64,000 bases of DNA from Paraburkholderia sp. DHOC27 (GTDB lineage Bacteria > Pseudomonadota > Gammaproteobacteria > Burkholderiales > Burkholderiaceae), in contig NZ_QVQV01000001.1 in assembly GCF_003429005.1 (NCBI RefSeq), positions 923,864 to 987,863 on the forward strand, written 5' to 3'. Under the pieces are notes generated by a model. The model worked only from the letters and a program-made list of their open reading frames with translations. It did no database searches and was not told the origin of the DNA. Made by a program: the position numbers and the translations under genes. Shown piece after piece: positions 1 through 8,006 of the stretch (position 1 is its first letter; each line of letters begins with the position of its first letter).

Positions 1-64
1 AAGTACATGAAGCAGCACATGCAGCAGCACAATCGCGGCTGTTTTTTTGGCGAGAAGAGTGTGT

Positions 65-541
65 ATGCACTTAAGCGAATTTCCCGACACCCCAGATGTG
101 TTTCCCGATGACGATTGCTTCGCGATTCGTCAGGCGGCGCGCTACGTTTCGCAGCTTTATGACCGTCATCTCGCGGAGGTGGGTTTGACCATCACGCAGT
201 ACTCCATCTTGCGGCGCATCAGGAACAACCCGCAGATGACCATGAAGCAACTGGTCAAGGCAACCCTGCTCAAGCGGACCACGTTGGTGCGCACGGTGCA
301 GCCGTTGCAGCGCGATGGTCTTGTCAGCAGCCGCAGCCTGCCGGCGCAGGGGCGGGAGCGGATATTGAGCCTGACGCCGGATGGCGAGGCGAGACTCGCT
401 GCCGCCGGGAGGCATTGGCATGCGGCGCAGGAAGAGTTCGAGCAGCGTTTCGGCGCGGACCGGTCGGCATTGCTGCGGCGCGAGTTGCTGGACATCGTGA
501 GGGCCCCGGCAGGAGAGCCGATGAATGAGCCTGCGGAATAA
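65..541 (+). CDS. MarR-family transcriptional regulator
   Basis: A 158-residue winged-helix regulator of the MarR type. The central part, about residues 40-105, carries the helix-turn-helix and wing, with a segment reading LRRIRNNPQMTMKQL followed by the recognition helix and the basic wing around GRERILSLTPDG. It heads a drug-export operon, so it probably represses emrAB and is released by a small lipophilic ligand; that role is inferred from context. A TTG at 47 would add six residues, but the ATG at 65 gives the usual N-terminus. A hairpin plus T-run and then a perfect palindrome lie between this gene and emrA. Confidence 0.9.
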   Translation: MHLSEFPDTPDVFPDDDCFAIRQAARYVSQLYDRHLAEVGLTITQYSILRRIRNNPQMTMKQLVKATLLKRTTLVRTVQPLQRDGLVSSRSLPAQGRERILSLTPDGEARLAAAGRHWHAAQEEFEQRFGADRSALLRRELLDIVRAPAGEPMNEPAE

Positions 542-633
542 GGTGGGAAATAAGTCGCGAATCAAGCCACAAAACAAGTCGCGAAGCTGGCTGCGAACTT
601 AGCCACCGAACCATAAAAATTTTTGCTTAGAGC

Positions 634-657
634 AGGCGTGTCGAACACGCCTTTTTT
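634..657 (+). terminator. Rho-independent terminator or attenuator between marR and emrA
   Basis: Inverted repeat AGGCGTGT / ACACGCCT (634-652) with a three-base loop, followed directly by a run of Ts to 657. It looks like an intrinsic terminator for the marR transcript. Only 32 bp remain before the emrA start, too few for a separate promoter, so it may act as an attenuator if emrA is transcribed from the marR promoter. Confidence 0.7.
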
Positions 658-664
658 CAACGCC

Positions 665-688
665 ATTTTGTGCATACGCACACAAAAT
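665..688. promoter_or_regulatory. 24-bp palindrome abutting the emrA start codon, probable MarR operator
   Basis: Perfect 8-bp inverted repeat ATTTTGTG-N8-CACAAAAT ending two bases before the emrA ATG at 690. Length and symmetry suit a winged-helix dimer such as the adjacent MarR protein. It occupies the place where a Shine-Dalgarno sequence would be, and none is visible there. Binding by MarR is inference. Confidence 0.6.
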
Positions 689-689
689 C

Positions 690-1790
690 ATGTCCACATC
701 TCCATCGTCTCTCGCACCACCCAGCGCCGCCGGCCTCGCCAAACCTGCCCGCCGCATTCCGTGGATGCTCCTCGCGGTGATCGTCGTACTGGTGGTGCTG
801 GCCGCGGCGTTGTCGTACTGGTTCTTCGCCGGACGCTTCCTCGAAAGCACGGACGACGCCTACGTGGGTGGCGATGTCACGGTGATGGCGCCGAAAGTGA
901 ACGGCTTCGTCACCGACGTGCTGGTGCGCGACAACCAGCGCGTGAAGGTGGGGCAGGTGCTGATCCGGCTCGACACGCGCGATTACGACGCGCGCCTTGC
1001 CCAGGCGAGTGCCGACACGCGCAGTGCCGAGGCGGCCGTCACGGAGTTGCAGGCCAGAAAATCGCTGCAGCTGGCCACCATCAGCGAGCACGCGGCCGAA
1101 GTGAAATCGTCGAGCGCCGAACTGACACGCAGCGCCGCGGATCAGACGCGTTACCGCGAACTGGTGAAAGACGAAGCCGTGTCGAACCAGGCCGTGGAAC
1201 GCGCCGATGCGGATATGCAGAAGGCGCGTGCCGCCGTGGATCAAAGTGGCGCCGCCTTGCTCGCCGCGCAACGCGAGATTTCCGTGCTGGATGCGCAGAT
1301 CGGCGCGGCGCAGGCTCGCGTGGCAACCGCGCAGGCGGCCCAGCGCGTGGCGGAACTGAATGTGGAGTACACCACGATCCGCTCGCCGGTAGATGGTTAT
1401 ATCGGCAACCGCACCGCGCGCGTGGGACTGCTCGCCAATGTCGGGACGTCGTTGCTCACCGTGGTGCCTTCGTCCGGCTTGTGGGTAGATGCGAACTTCA
1501 AGGAAGATCAGCTAAAGCATATGCAGGTGGGCGATTCGGTGGACGTGTCCCTCGATGCGTCGAGCCGCTCGCTGCATGGCGTCGTGGATAGCCTCGCGCC
1601 CGCCACCGGCGCCACCTTCAGCGTATTGCCGGCGGAAAACGCCACCGGCAACTTCACGAAGATCGTGCAGCGCGTGCCGGTGCGCATTCGACTCGACGTG
1701 CCGAAAGATATGGAAGGCGTGCTGCGGCCGGGCCTCTCGGCGACGGTGAAAGTCCATCTCGACTCCGGCAACACGCCGGCGCATTCCTGA
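690..1790 (+). CDS. emrA: HlyD/EmrA-family membrane fusion protein of a multidrug exporter
   Basis: A 366-residue periplasmic adaptor that links an inner-membrane pump to an outer-membrane channel. One N-terminal membrane helix at about residues 27-50 is followed by the lipoyl-like half motif (DDAYVGGDVTVMAPKVNGFV), a long alpha-helical hairpin (about 95-205) rich in Ala, Gln and Glu, the second lipoyl half (YTTIRSPVDGYIGNRTARVG) and a beta-barrel domain. The next gene, emrB, starts 16 bp downstream, and the outer-membrane factor follows, so the three form one exporter. The start at 690 is the first ATG after the palindrome and no good ribosome-binding site precedes it. Confidence 0.92.
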   Translation: MSTSPSSLAPPSAAGLAKPARRIPWMLLAVIVVLVVLAAALSYWFFAGRFLESTDDAYVGGDVTVMAPKVNGFVTDVLVRDNQRVKVGQVLIRLDTRDYDARLAQASADTRSAEAAVTELQARKSLQLATISEHAAEVKSSSAELTRSAADQTRYRELVKDEAVSNQAVERADADMQKARAAVDQSGAALLAAQREISVLDAQIGAAQARVATAQAAQRVAELNVEYTTIRSPVDGYIGNRTARVGLLANVGTSLLTVVPSSGLWVDANFKEDQLKHMQVGDSVDVSLDASSRSLHGVVDSLAPATGATFSVLPAENATGNFTKIVQRVPVRIRLDVPKDMEGVLRPGLSATVKVHLDSGNTPAHS

Positions 1791-1806
1791 GTCACGCGGA
1801 TCACGC

Positions 1807-3411
1807 ATGAACTCCGCTAAAAGCGCCACGGCGCACCCTCCGTCGAACCCCCCGTCGAACCCGGCCGATCAGCCCATCCGCACCCGCGCGTTTGCGTTTG
1901 CGCTGATGTGCCTCGGCTTTTTCATGGCCACGCTGGATATCCAGATCGTCGCGTCTTCGCTGCGCGATATTGGCGGCGGCTTGTCGGCGAGCCAGGACGA
2001 ACTCTCGTGGGTCCAGACCTCGTATCTGATCGCCGAGATTCTGGTGATTCCCATGTCCGGCTGGCTCACGCGCGTTTTCTCGACGCGCTGGCTGTTCGCT
2101 TTCTCCGCGCTGGGCTTCACGATTACCAGCATGCTGTGCGGCCTCGCCTGGGACATCAATTCGATGATCCTGTTTCGCGGCTTGCAGGGGGCGCTCGGCG
2201 CCGCGATGATACCCACGGTATTCACGACCGCGTTCGTGTTGTTTCCCGGCAAGCAGCGCCTGATTGCATCGACCACGATTGGCGCGCTCGCGTCGCTCGC
2301 GCCCACCATCGGTCCCGTGATCGGTGGCTGGATCACTTCGCAATGGTCGTGGCACTGGCTGTTCTACCTCAACCTCGTGCCCGGCGTGTTCGTCACGCTG
2401 ATGGTGCCGAAGTTCGTGCATATCGACGAAGTGGATCTCTCACTGCTCAAGAAAGGCGATTACCTGGGAATCCTCTTGATGTCGGGTTTCCTCGGGTGCC
2501 TCGAATACGTGCTCGAAGAAGGCCCGCGCAAGAACTGGTTTGGTGACGACGTCATCGTGCTATGCACCTGGATTTCAGCGATCTGCGGTTTCCTCTTTCT
2601 CGTGCATGCTTTTACGGCCAAGGAACCGATTGTCGATCTGCGCGCGCTGGCGGTTCGCAATTTCGGCATCGGCAGTCTGCTGTCGTTTATCACCGGCATT
2701 GGCCTCTTCTGCGCGGTGTATCTGACGCCGGTATTTCTCGCCCGCGTGCGCGGCTTCGATTCGCTGCAAATCGGTCTCGCGTTGCTGTCAGTGGGCTGTT
2801 TTCAGTTGCTGGCGCTCGCAGCGTATTCGACCCTCGCGCGCTTTCTCGACATGCGCTGGCTGATGGTGTTCGGGCTCGTGTGTTTTGGGCTCGGTTGTTA
2901 TCTGTATGTGCCGCTCACCAATCAATGGGGCTGGCAGGAATTGCTGTTGCCGCAAGCCTTGCGTGGCATCGGCCAGCAATTCTGCGTGCCGCCCATCGTG
3001 ACGATGGCGCTCGGTTCGTTACCGCCATCGCGGCTGCGTTCGGCGAGCGGACTGTTCAACCTGATGCGCAACCTGGGCGGCGCGATTGGCATTGCCGTCA
3101 GCAGCACCATGCTCAATGACCGGCTGAATCTGCATTACGAACGCCTTGACGAGCACGTCACGACGGGGCGCCCCGTGATCGAGGCGCTGCTTCAGCAACA
3201 GAGCGCGCGCCTCGCCGAAGCAGGCGGCGACGCGCTCAATGCAGCCAGTGCCGGGCTCGATACGCTGCACACGCTGTTGATGCGCGAGGCCCTCGTGCTG
3301 ACCTTTTCCGACGCCTTTCTGGCGGTCGCGCTGTGCTTCGTGGTGGGCCTCGTCAGCGTGGCGTTCTCGCGCCCGTTTGGCAATACCGCGCCGCCGCCCG
3401 ACGCTCATTGA
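1807..3411 (+). CDS. emrB: DHA2-family MFS drug:H+ antiporter (EmrB-like)
   Basis: A 534-residue inner-membrane protein with 14 predicted hydrophobic helices, as in the DHA2 group of the major facilitator superfamily. The first helix region contains MATLDIQIVASSLRDIGGGL, the DHA2 pattern in which LDxxIVNVALP is usual, and the motif C-like stretch GPVIGGWI lies in helix 5. It would export lipophilic drugs or toxic metabolites through EmrA and the downstream channel using the proton gradient. It begins 16 bp after emrA. The N-terminus has a small Ser/Asn/Pro repeat (PPSNPPSNP) that is not part of the transport domain. Confidence 0.92.
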   Translation: MNSAKSATAHPPSNPPSNPADQPIRTRAFAFALMCLGFFMATLDIQIVASSLRDIGGGLSASQDELSWVQTSYLIAEILVIPMSGWLTRVFSTRWLFAFSALGFTITSMLCGLAWDINSMILFRGLQGALGAAMIPTVFTTAFVLFPGKQRLIASTTIGALASLAPTIGPVIGGWITSQWSWHWLFYLNLVPGVFVTLMVPKFVHIDEVDLSLLKKGDYLGILLMSGFLGCLEYVLEEGPRKNWFGDDVIVLCTWISAICGFLFLVHAFTAKEPIVDLRALAVRNFGIGSLLSFITGIGLFCAVYLTPVFLARVRGFDSLQIGLALLSVGCFQLLALAAYSTLARFLDMRWLMVFGLVCFGLGCYLYVPLTNQWGWQELLLPQALRGIGQQFCVPPIVTMALGSLPPSRLRSASGLFNLMRNLGGAIGIAVSSTMLNDRLNLHYERLDEHVTTGRPVIEALLQQQSARLAEAGGDALNAASAGLDTLHTLLMREALVLTFSDAFLAVALCFVVGLVSVAFSRPFGNTAPPPDAH

Positions 3412-3434
3412 GACGCTCATCGAGAACACCCAAA

Positions 3435-4865
3435 ATGAAACCGATTGTGATGAAAGCCCTGGCGAGCGCTGCGTTGATGAGCCTCGCGGCCTGCGCGGTG
3501 CAGCCTGAAACGCACGCCGATCTTCCGCACGCTGTGCAGGCGGTGGCCCCGGATGCATGGAGTGTGACAGCGCCGCAGGACTCCGCGGATGCCACCGCAT
3601 GGTGGGCGCAGTTCGGCGACCCGGTCATGCATGAACTGGTGGCCTCCGTGCTGAACGGCAACCTCGATGTGCAGGCGGCCGTGGAGCGCGTCAAGCAGGC
3701 GCAGCAGATCGTCATTCAGCAGCACGCGAATCTGCTGCCCGAACTGGACGCCAACGCAACGGCTTCGGACGAGCGCCTGAATGCGCCGCCGCCGCTCGGT
3801 TACGTGCGGCAGGCCGGTGTTGGCGTGGCGGCGAGCTGGACGCCGGATGTATTTGGCGGCGAGCGGCTGGCGGTGCTCGCAGCGCAGGCGCAGGAATCGG
3901 GTCGTGCAGGCGCGCTCGACGCATTACGGCTGGCGCTCGCCGCGAATACGGCAGCCGCGTATATCGACTTGCGCTGGGCGCAGTCGGAGTTGCAGATCCT
4001 CAATGACAACGAGCAGATCAGAAGCCACGCGCTGAAGCTGACGCAGGAACGGCTGCACTATGGGCTCTCCACGCAACTGGATGTGGCCCGCGCGCAGAAT
4101 CAGTTGCAGGATTTGCAGGCGCAGATTCCGCGCGTGCAATCCAGTATCCAGCATCAGATGAGCCTGATTGCGGTGTATTCGGGTCGTACGCCGGAGAGTT
4201 TCGGCACCGAACTGCTGACGCAGACGCGGGCCATTCCGGTGCCCGCGCAAAGCGTGCCACAGGTGTTGCCGTCCGATGCGCTGCTGCGGCGGCCCGATGT
4301 GCGTACCGCGTATGCGGGTGTCGAGGAACGTGCTGCGCTGGTGGGCGTGTCGAAGTCGCAGCGTTATCCGCAGTTCAAGCTCAATCTCGCGGACGGCTTG
4401 CTGGCCTCGTCATATCTGGGGCTGCCAACGTTGACGGATAACCTCTTCAGCGCCGCGTTGAGCGCGACGAGTCCGATTTTCAACGCGGGCCGGATCACCG
4501 CGAATATCGACGAAAACGAGAGCAAGATGCGCGAAGCTCAGCTCAGTTTGCAGCAGACCATGTTGCAGGCGTTGAAGGAGGTGGAGGACAACCGCAGCGA
4601 TCTGGTGAACGAGGCGGTGCAGGTGGATCGGCTGGGCGGCGCGCTCGATGCATCGGACCACGCGCTGCGTTTATCCACTGAGCTGTATAAGGACGGCGCG
4701 TCGAGTTTCCTCGATGTGCTAGCCGCGCAGGAAGCGTATCTGCGCGATTCGGAATCGCTGAATCAGGCGCGGCGCGAGCATGCGCTGGCGGCGGTGGCGC
4801 TGTACCGCTCGCTCGGCGGCGGTTGGGATGCGCCGGCGGAGGGCGCGGCGGCGAAGCTTGGGTGA
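3435..4865 (+). CDS. NodT-type efflux outer-membrane lipoprotein
   Basis: A 476-residue TolC-like channel subunit. The ATG at 3435 gives a lipoprotein signal peptide with the lipobox LAAC and lipidated Cys20. Two OEP repeats follow, each with long helices rich in Ala/Gln and an RRPDVRTAY motif in the linker, which is characteristic of the NodT/OprM family. It starts 23 bp after emrB and would complete the tripartite EmrAB-OMF exporter. A longer reading from 3333 is possible but overlaps emrB and lacks a signal peptide, so I prefer 3435. A stretch of more than 130 bp without a clear terminator follows. Confidence 0.92.
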   Translation: MKPIVMKALASAALMSLAACAVQPETHADLPHAVQAVAPDAWSVTAPQDSADATAWWAQFGDPVMHELVASVLNGNLDVQAAVERVKQAQQIVIQQHANLLPELDANATASDERLNAPPPLGYVRQAGVGVAASWTPDVFGGERLAVLAAQAQESGRAGALDALRLALAANTAAAYIDLRWAQSELQILNDNEQIRSHALKLTQERLHYGLSTQLDVARAQNQLQDLQAQIPRVQSSIQHQMSLIAVYSGRTPESFGTELLTQTRAIPVPAQSVPQVLPSDALLRRPDVRTAYAGVEERAALVGVSKSQRYPQFKLNLADGLLASSYLGLPTLTDNLFSAALSATSPIFNAGRITANIDENESKMREAQLSLQQTMLQALKEVEDNRSDLVNEAVQVDRLGGALDASDHALRLSTELYKDGASSFLDVLAAQEAYLRDSESLNQARREHALAAVALYRSLGGGWDAPAEGAAAKLG

Positions 4866-5003
4866 TCTTGCACGGCTGCAGCATCCGTTCCGGGAATTTT
4901 TGCTACATTCACACGAAACGATGTGCGCGCAGCCGGCGACACCGCCGGCATGCAACATCGCCACGGCGTGGCCGGATTACCAGAATCAACGGAAGAGACA
5001 ACG

Positions 5004-5939
5004 ATGCGAATTCTAGTCGTAGGTGCAGGTGCGGTAGGGGGCTACTTTGGCGGTCGCCTCGCCGCTGCGGGACGTGATGTGACTTTTCTGGTGCGGCCCG
5101 GACGCGCCGCGGAACTGCAAAGCGCCGGGCTCGTGATCAAGAGTGGGCGCGGCGACCTGACCTTGCGTGACGTGAAGACCGTGCAGGCCGAGGCGATCAC
5201 GGAGCCCTTCGATCTGATCCTGCTGAGCTGCAAGGCCTACAGCCTGGACGATGCGATCGCTTCGTTTGCGCCCGCCGTTGGACCCAATACCACGATCCTG
5301 CCGTTGCTGAACGGCATGGGCCATATCGACGTGCTCGCGGAGAAATTCGGCGCGGCGCGCGTGCTGGGCGGTCTTTGCGTGATTGCCGCGACGCTCAACC
5401 GTGAACGTGAAATCGTGCATCTGAACGATGCCGCTTCATTGACGTTAGGCGAACTCGAAGGTGGCCTGTCGGAACGCGTGCAAGCCATCACCGAACAACT
5501 GACCGTGCCGGGTTTTCATGTTTCCGCCAGCGATGCCACGCTGCTGCGCATGTGGGAAAAGTGGGTGTTCCTCGCCACGCTGGCGGCGAGCACGTGTCTG
5601 TTCCGCGCTTCCGTGGGCGATATTCTCGGGGCGCCGGATGGCCGGCGCGTGATCGAGGCCATGCTGGGCGAATGCCGCGCCGTGGCGCAGCACAACGGCT
5701 TTACGATGGGCCCGGATTTCGACGCGCGCGCCAACCAGATGCTCTTTACGCCGTCGCCGCTCACGGCTTCGATGCTGCGTGACGTGGAAAACCACGCGCG
5801 CACGGAAGCCGATCACGTACTGGGCGATCTGCTTCAGCGTGGCGGTCCCGCGCAGCAACGCGACGCCGGGCTGTCGCTGTTGCGCCTCGCGTATAACCAT
5901 CTGAAAGCCTACGAATTGCGCGAGGCACGTAGCGCGTAG
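5004..5939 (+). CDS. panE: 2-dehydropantoate 2-reductase family protein
   Basis: A 311-residue ketopantoate-reductase-type enzyme, which in pantothenate synthesis reduces 2-dehydropantoate with NADPH. The N-terminus has the Rossmann motif GAGAVGGYFGG (residues 7-17); the C-terminal half is the helical ApbA_C domain. Catalytic Lys is probably the one in WEKWVFLAT near residue 185, but the two Asn residues that normally follow it in classical PanE (KxxxNxxxN) are not there, so the substrate could be another 2-oxo acid. GGAAGAG at 4991-4997 supports the ATG at 5004. A GCCTCGC/GCGAGGC hairpin without a T-run lies just downstream (5954-5972). Confidence 0.85.
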   Translation: MRILVVGAGAVGGYFGGRLAAAGRDVTFLVRPGRAAELQSAGLVIKSGRGDLTLRDVKTVQAEAITEPFDLILLSCKAYSLDDAIASFAPAVGPNTTILPLLNGMGHIDVLAEKFGAARVLGGLCVIAATLNREREIVHLNDAASLTLGELEGGLSERVQAITEQLTVPGFHVSASDATLLRMWEKWVFLATLAASTCLFRASVGDILGAPDGRRVIEAMLGECRAVAQHNGFTMGPDFDARANQMLFTPSPLTASMLRDVENHARTEADHVLGDLLQRGGPAQQRDAGLSLLRLAYNHLKAYELREARSA

Positions 5940-6113
5940 AAGAAGCGGGACGGGCCTCGCAGTTTGCGAGGCTCACCTGGCTTGCCGCTGCTGCCGGATA
6001 CCCTAAGTCGTGCAGTAGAATCGTCCAAACGCTGATTGATGACGGCATGCGCAATCCCTCGCGCGTGGCACCGGCGTTAGTGCGAAAGCTCACAGCGGTC
6101 GACACAGGAGAGG

Positions 6114-6416
6114 ATGATGCCGAGTCCAACGGGGTCGGTGGTGGCATTGAGTTCCGCTTCGGCGACGACGTTCTCGATCGGCATCGTGTATCTCGGCTAC
6201 TGGGGGATTCACGAAGCCGTGCCCTGGCGGTTTCTGGATGGCGTCGTGGTGGTGCTGGCGCTCGCCGGCTTTGCGTGCCTTGCGCTAGTACCGTGGACCG
6301 CCACGCGTCCGGTCGAAGTGGAAAGCAGTGATGACGGCGTGCGCGTCGCGCGGCGCCTGTTTCTGGGCGGCGTGATCGCGATCTGGCTGGCGCTCACCCT
6401 CTCGGTGTTTATCTGA
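6114..6416 (+). CDS. Small membrane protein of unknown function
   Basis: A 100-residue protein with three hydrophobic stretches, at about residues 17-32, 41-60 and 83-99, the last ending at the C-terminus. A short polar loop rich in Glu, Asp and Arg separates the second and third. AGGAGAGG immediately precedes the ATG and supports the start. Nothing in it identifies a family I know. It is convergent with the XRE-cupin gene at 6545 and is not obviously part of an operon with panE (about 170 bp apart). Confidence 0.7.
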   Translation: MMPSPTGSVVALSSASATTFSIGIVYLGYWGIHEAVPWRFLDGVVVVLALAGFACLALVPWTATRPVEVESSDDGVRVARRLFLGGVIAIWLALTLSVFI

Positions 6417-6544
6417 CGCACGGCGCTTGCGCGGCGCCTGCGCACGTTGATGCAGTCAACGCGGCGTGCGCAATTGAATAGTGATCCTGATTGCTACGCG
6501 GCAGGCTGCGTGCAAACGGATACCTGTTCGCAAGCACCTGTGGT

Positions 6545-7117
6545 CTAGAACAAGCGGGGTGTGCCGACCCAAACTACCAGCGATTCGCCGCGCGCGTTAT
6601 TGGCCCAGCTATGCGGCACCGTCGATTCGTAGTGCGCACTATCACCTGCCTGCAGCGCGAAAGTCTTGCCCTCTAGCGTCAACGACACTTTTCCGCTAAT
6701 CACGTAGAGAAATTCTTCACCCGCATGCGTGTTGACCTCGGAACGCTTCTGCCCCGGCGGCATTTTGACGAGAATGGCTTCGAGCTGACGGCCACCGGTC
6801 AGATTGGTCAGGCGCGCGAACAGGTTGGCTGAATCCGCAAAACCGAAAAACCTCAGTTGATTGCCACGGCTTACCGAGCGTTCCTCGCTGGGGGTATCGA
6901 CGAAGTACTGCACGGTGACGCCCAGCGCGCTGGCGATACCGGCCAGCGAAGTCAACGACGGTGTGGCGAGACCACGCTCGACCTGCGACAGAAAGGGTTT
7001 GGAAATGCGTGCCGCGGTGGCCGTTTCATCGAGCGTGCGCTTCAGGCGCTGTCTAAGCGCGCGGATCTTGTTACCCAGCTCGAGTGCCGGATTTTTGTTT
7101 TCAGTTTTCGTAACCAT
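6545..7117 (-). CDS. XRE-family regulator with C-terminal cupin domain
   Basis: A 190-residue regulator of the PuuR/SutR type. Residues 13-68 form a lambda-repressor-like helix-turn-helix (IRALRQRLKRTLDETA, then ISKPFLSQVERG). Residues about 110-185 form a cupin_2 barrel with the histidine/glutamate motif HAGEEFLYVISGKV. Such proteins commonly sense a small amine, amino acid or sulfur compound and regulate adjacent transport or catabolic genes. No target operon is divergent here, although an A/T-rich imperfect palindrome at 7146-7162 upstream may be its own operator. The plus-strand POT transporter at 8007 is a possible but unproved target. Confidence 0.9.
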   Translation of the reverse strand: MVTKTENKNPALELGNKIRALRQRLKRTLDETATAARISKPFLSQVERGLATPSLTSLAGIASALGVTVQYFVDTPSEERSVSRGNQLRFFGFADSANLFARLTNLTGGRQLEAILVKMPPGQKRSEVNTHAGEEFLYVISGKVSLTLEGKTFALQAGDSAHYESTVPHSWANNARGESLVVWVGTPRLF

Positions 7118-7145
7118 AGCAGGATGAGTCAGCCCGTCAAAATAT

Positions 7146-7162
7146 GTTTGATATTAGTAAAC
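7146..7162. promoter_or_regulatory. A/T-rich imperfect palindrome upstream of the XRE-cupin gene
   Basis: GTTTGATATTAGTAAAC, with matching GTTT/AAAC ends and partial symmetry inside, sits 29 bp upstream of the regulator start in a clearly AT-rich patch. It is a candidate autoregulatory operator. No second copy was seen nearby. Confidence 0.35.
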
Positions 7163-7614
7163 AAAATTTGATAGTCTTACAGACCATCAGGATAGCGAGA
7201 ATTATTGGCCGGACCGGCGTTTTTTCCGTGACGACGCGCTATGTTGCCAGAAGCAAAATCCGCTTTCGTGATTTGCAGCGTAATGAAAGTGCTTAAACGC
7301 GCCACACACGCGCAATGAAGCGGGCGTTGCAGAAGCGAATAATGGATAAATCAGGCGCTCGATCAATAGATGCATGCGGGATTCATGGATGATATCGCGC
7401 GATACGTTTGGGCAGAATGCGCGATTTACGCTTAATGGGGTGGCATGCCTCAGTGAATTCCCTGAGTGACGAAGCGCGCTTTGCTCTGGAGAATCGCGGG
7501 CGCTTGCAGGTGGCCCCAGCTTTCGGTCCGCTTGCCGCGTGTCATCCCGCGTGCAGCGATCCTGTGCACGGATAGTCGAGCGGAGTGCCCCACCCGGCGC
7601 GCCGCGAACATGGA
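7163..7614. other. Intergenic stretch with no supported gene
   Basis: About 450 bp between the XRE-cupin promoter region and the low-confidence Tyr/Gly-rich ORF. Base composition is lower in GC than the neighbouring genes near 7250-7440. The open frames here are antisense shadows with arginine/serine-rich translations. I see no tRNA, terminator or repeat. Confidence 0.4.
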
Positions 7615-7887
7615 ATGAACCTTGATCCCTATCGCTACGGCTGCTACGGCCACGGCTATGGCTACGGTTGCGGCTGCCACAGCCGTCACGTCCGCCATGC
7701 TTCGTTGTGCGGCTTCCCGGGCGGCTCCTCCGGCAGTCTTCCCCGCGGCTCCTTTGTGCGGCCCTCCGCACGCCCGATCAGCGGGACCGCCACGCAATGG
7801 TTCCGCCGCGCGCTGCGTCCCCGCTCGTTCCCCGCTTTTTTTGCCCCGCCGCCTGCGCGGTATAGCATGGCGGTTGGCGTGAGCTGA
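7615..7887 (+). CDS. Possible small Tyr/Gly/Cys-rich protein
   Basis: A 90-codon open frame whose N-terminus is a short repeat of Tyr-Gly, Cys-Gly and His (YRYGCYGHGYGYGCGCH), followed by a basic, Pro/Ser/Arg-rich tail. The repeated codons (TAC GGC, TGC GGC, CAC GGC) make a local imperfect tandem repeat at 7628-7680. There is no convincing ribosome-binding site and no family is recognised. It may be a metal-binding peptide or simply a chance frame in repetitive intergenic DNA. Confidence 0.25.
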   Translation: MNLDPYRYGCYGHGYGYGCGCHSRHVRHASLCGFPGGSSGSLPRGSFVRPSARPISGTATQWFRRALRPRSFPAFFAPPPARYSMAVGVS

Positions 7888-8006
7888 CTACGAGCGCCGG
7901 CGTTCGACGTGGTCTCACAGCAGAGACGACGTATAGACGTTTTCACCCCTGTTTCCAGTGACGCGCCGCGAAGGCGCGTTGCCGCAATCGTAAGAATACG
8001 AGGTAG

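Noticed and set aside
5954..5972. GCCTCGC/GCGAGGC hairpin after panE as a terminator
   Set aside because: The stem is good but no T-run follows on either strand; it may still affect mRNA ends.
7961..7979. ACGCGCC/GGCGCGT hairpin before the POT gene as a riboswitch or terminator
   Set aside because: A simple seven-pair stem with no T-run and no conserved aptamer sequence.
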